A stretch of 33,538 nt of DNA, from assembly GCA_030148905.1 (NCBI GenBank), contig JASBSO010000219.1:1-33538 (forward strand). Reading direction: 5' to 3'. Below, piece after piece: positions 32,808 to 33,538 of the stretch. The position numbers and the translations under genes are program-made. This DNA is from Kordiimonadaceae bacterium (lineage in GTDB: Bacteria; Pseudomonadota; Alphaproteobacteria; Sphingomonadales; Kordiimonadaceae). The notes beneath the pieces were generated by a model. That model was given only the letters and a program-made list of their open reading frames with translations, was not told the origin of the DNA and did no database searches. Position 1 is the stretch's first letter, and every line of letters begins with the position of its first letter.

Positions 32808-33538
32808 TTACTCCCAGTTCAAAACAACTTTGCACGCTTCGCCGCGCGCCATGGCCTGAAAGCCCTCGTCAAAATCAGCGTAGGGCAATCGGTGCGTAAT
32901 GATCGGGCTGATATCGAGGCCCGACTGGATAAACACCGACATTTTGTACCAGGTTTCAAAAATTTCGCGCCCATACACGCCTTTCAGCGTCAACATGCTG
33001 AAAATCACCTTGTGCCAGTCGATCGCCATATCGCCCGCCGGCAAGCCCAAAATCGCAACCTTGCCGCCGTAGCACATATTGTCCACCAGCGCGTTGAAAC
33101 CCGCCTCATTGCCCGACATTTCAAGACCCACATCAAAGCCTTCGACCATGCCCAGCTCTTTTTGAACATCGGCAAGCGTTTCGCGTGTAACATTGACCGC
33201 GCGTGTCACCCCAAGGCGGCGCGCCATATCAAGCCTTGTGTCGATCACGTCGGTAATCACCACATGCCGCGCACCGGCCTGTCGGCAAACGGCAGCCGCC
33301 ATCAGGCCAATCGGCCCTGCCCCGGTAATCAACACATCCTCGCCAAGCAGCTGGAATTGCAGCGCGGTGTGCACGGCATTGCCAAAGGGGTCGAACAGCG
33401 CGGCGATATCCAAATCGATATCGTCCTGATGCACCCAGATATTGGCGGCAGGCAGGCTGATAAATTCAGCAAAGGCTCCAGACCGGTTGACGCCGATGCC
33501 GCTGGTGTGCGCGCACATATGCCGCCGTCCCGCCATGC
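32808..33538 (-). CDS. tdh: L-threonine 3-dehydrogenase, partial (N-terminus off window)
   Basis: The last 243 residues of a zinc-dependent medium-chain dehydrogenase oxidising threonine to 2-amino-3-ketobutyrate with NAD. It matches E. coli Tdh closely: GRRHMC at the edge is the end of the structural zinc loop, and [12 protein letters not shown], the NAD motif [40 protein letters not shown] and SPIITHRL follow. The methionine nearest the edge lies inside the zinc loop, so it is not the start; about 100 residues lie beyond the window. Operon with kbl, whose start is four bases after this stop. Confidence 0.97.
   Translation of the reverse strand, partial: MAGRRHMCAHTSGIGVNRSGAFAEFISLPAANIWVHQDDIDLDIAALFDPFGNAVHTALQFQLLGEDVLITGAGPIGLMAAAVCRQAGARHVVITDVIDTRLDMARRLGVTRAVNVTRETLADVQKELGMVEGFDVGLEMSGNEAGFNALVDNMCYGGKVAILGLPAGDMAIDWHKVIFSMLTLKGVYGREIFETWYKMSVFIQSGLDISPIITHRLPYADFDEGFQAMARGEACKVVLNWE

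Overview
The window looks like chromosomal DNA of a GC-rich Gram-negative, most likely an alphaproteobacterium of the Sphingomonadales, Kordiimonadales or Caulobacterales type. This rests on the paired TonB-dependent receptors, the sfsA-map neighbourhood, the human-like glutaryl-CoA dehydrogenase, the long PutA without a DNA-binding domain, and general protein similarity; no rRNA or tRNA is present to fix it further. Coding density is high. No gap exceeds 300 bases, and I see no insertion sequence, prophage or CRISPR array.

Left part (1-11553). A partial methionine aminopeptidase gene (map) and sfsA lie on the minus strand, followed upstream by two tandem minus-strand TonB-dependent outer-membrane receptors, each with its own leader and a hairpin terminator. 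Next is a minus-strand operon gcdH > fadB/J-like > SDR. It can take glutaryl-CoA through crotonyl-CoA and 3-hydroxybutyryl-CoA to acetoacetyl-CoA. A divergent (R)-hydroxyacyl-CoA-dehydrogenase-like SDR starts 173 bp away.

Middle part (11571-22559). A lone prolyl-4-hydroxylase-like 2-oxoglutarate oxygenase faces away from a three-gene plus-strand operon: an ArsR-type regulator, a beta-carbonic anhydrase and a SulP/STAS anion transporter. This is a plausible inorganic-carbon (CO2/bicarbonate) module, with repeated GAATAT half-sites over the regulator's promoter. A canonical terminator closes it. Then come a 1082-residue secreted beta-propeller protein with eleven Asp-boxes and a 1225-residue PutA that oxidises proline to glutamate.

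Right part (22675-33538). A compact surface-polysaccharide group follows: a WalW/NodB-like deacetylase translationally coupled to an ATP-grasp/low-molecular-weight-phosphatase fusion, converging on a Wzx-like flippase and a WcaJ-like initiating sugar-phosphate transferase. No elongating glycosyltransferase, polymerase or export gene accompanies them. Beside them is a 923-residue membrane protein joining a degenerate kinase domain, five short repeats, a peptidoglycan-binding-like segment and a formylglycine-generating-enzyme-like domain lacking its catalytic cysteines. The window ends in the threonine-degrading pair tdh-kbl, with tdh cut by the right edge.

Most distinctive items: the ATP-grasp/phosphatase fusion with its deacetylase partner and a long inverted repeat that could hide the ribosome binding site; the pseudokinase/pseudo-FGE protein; and the ArsR/carbonic-anhydrase/SulP operon with its putative operator.
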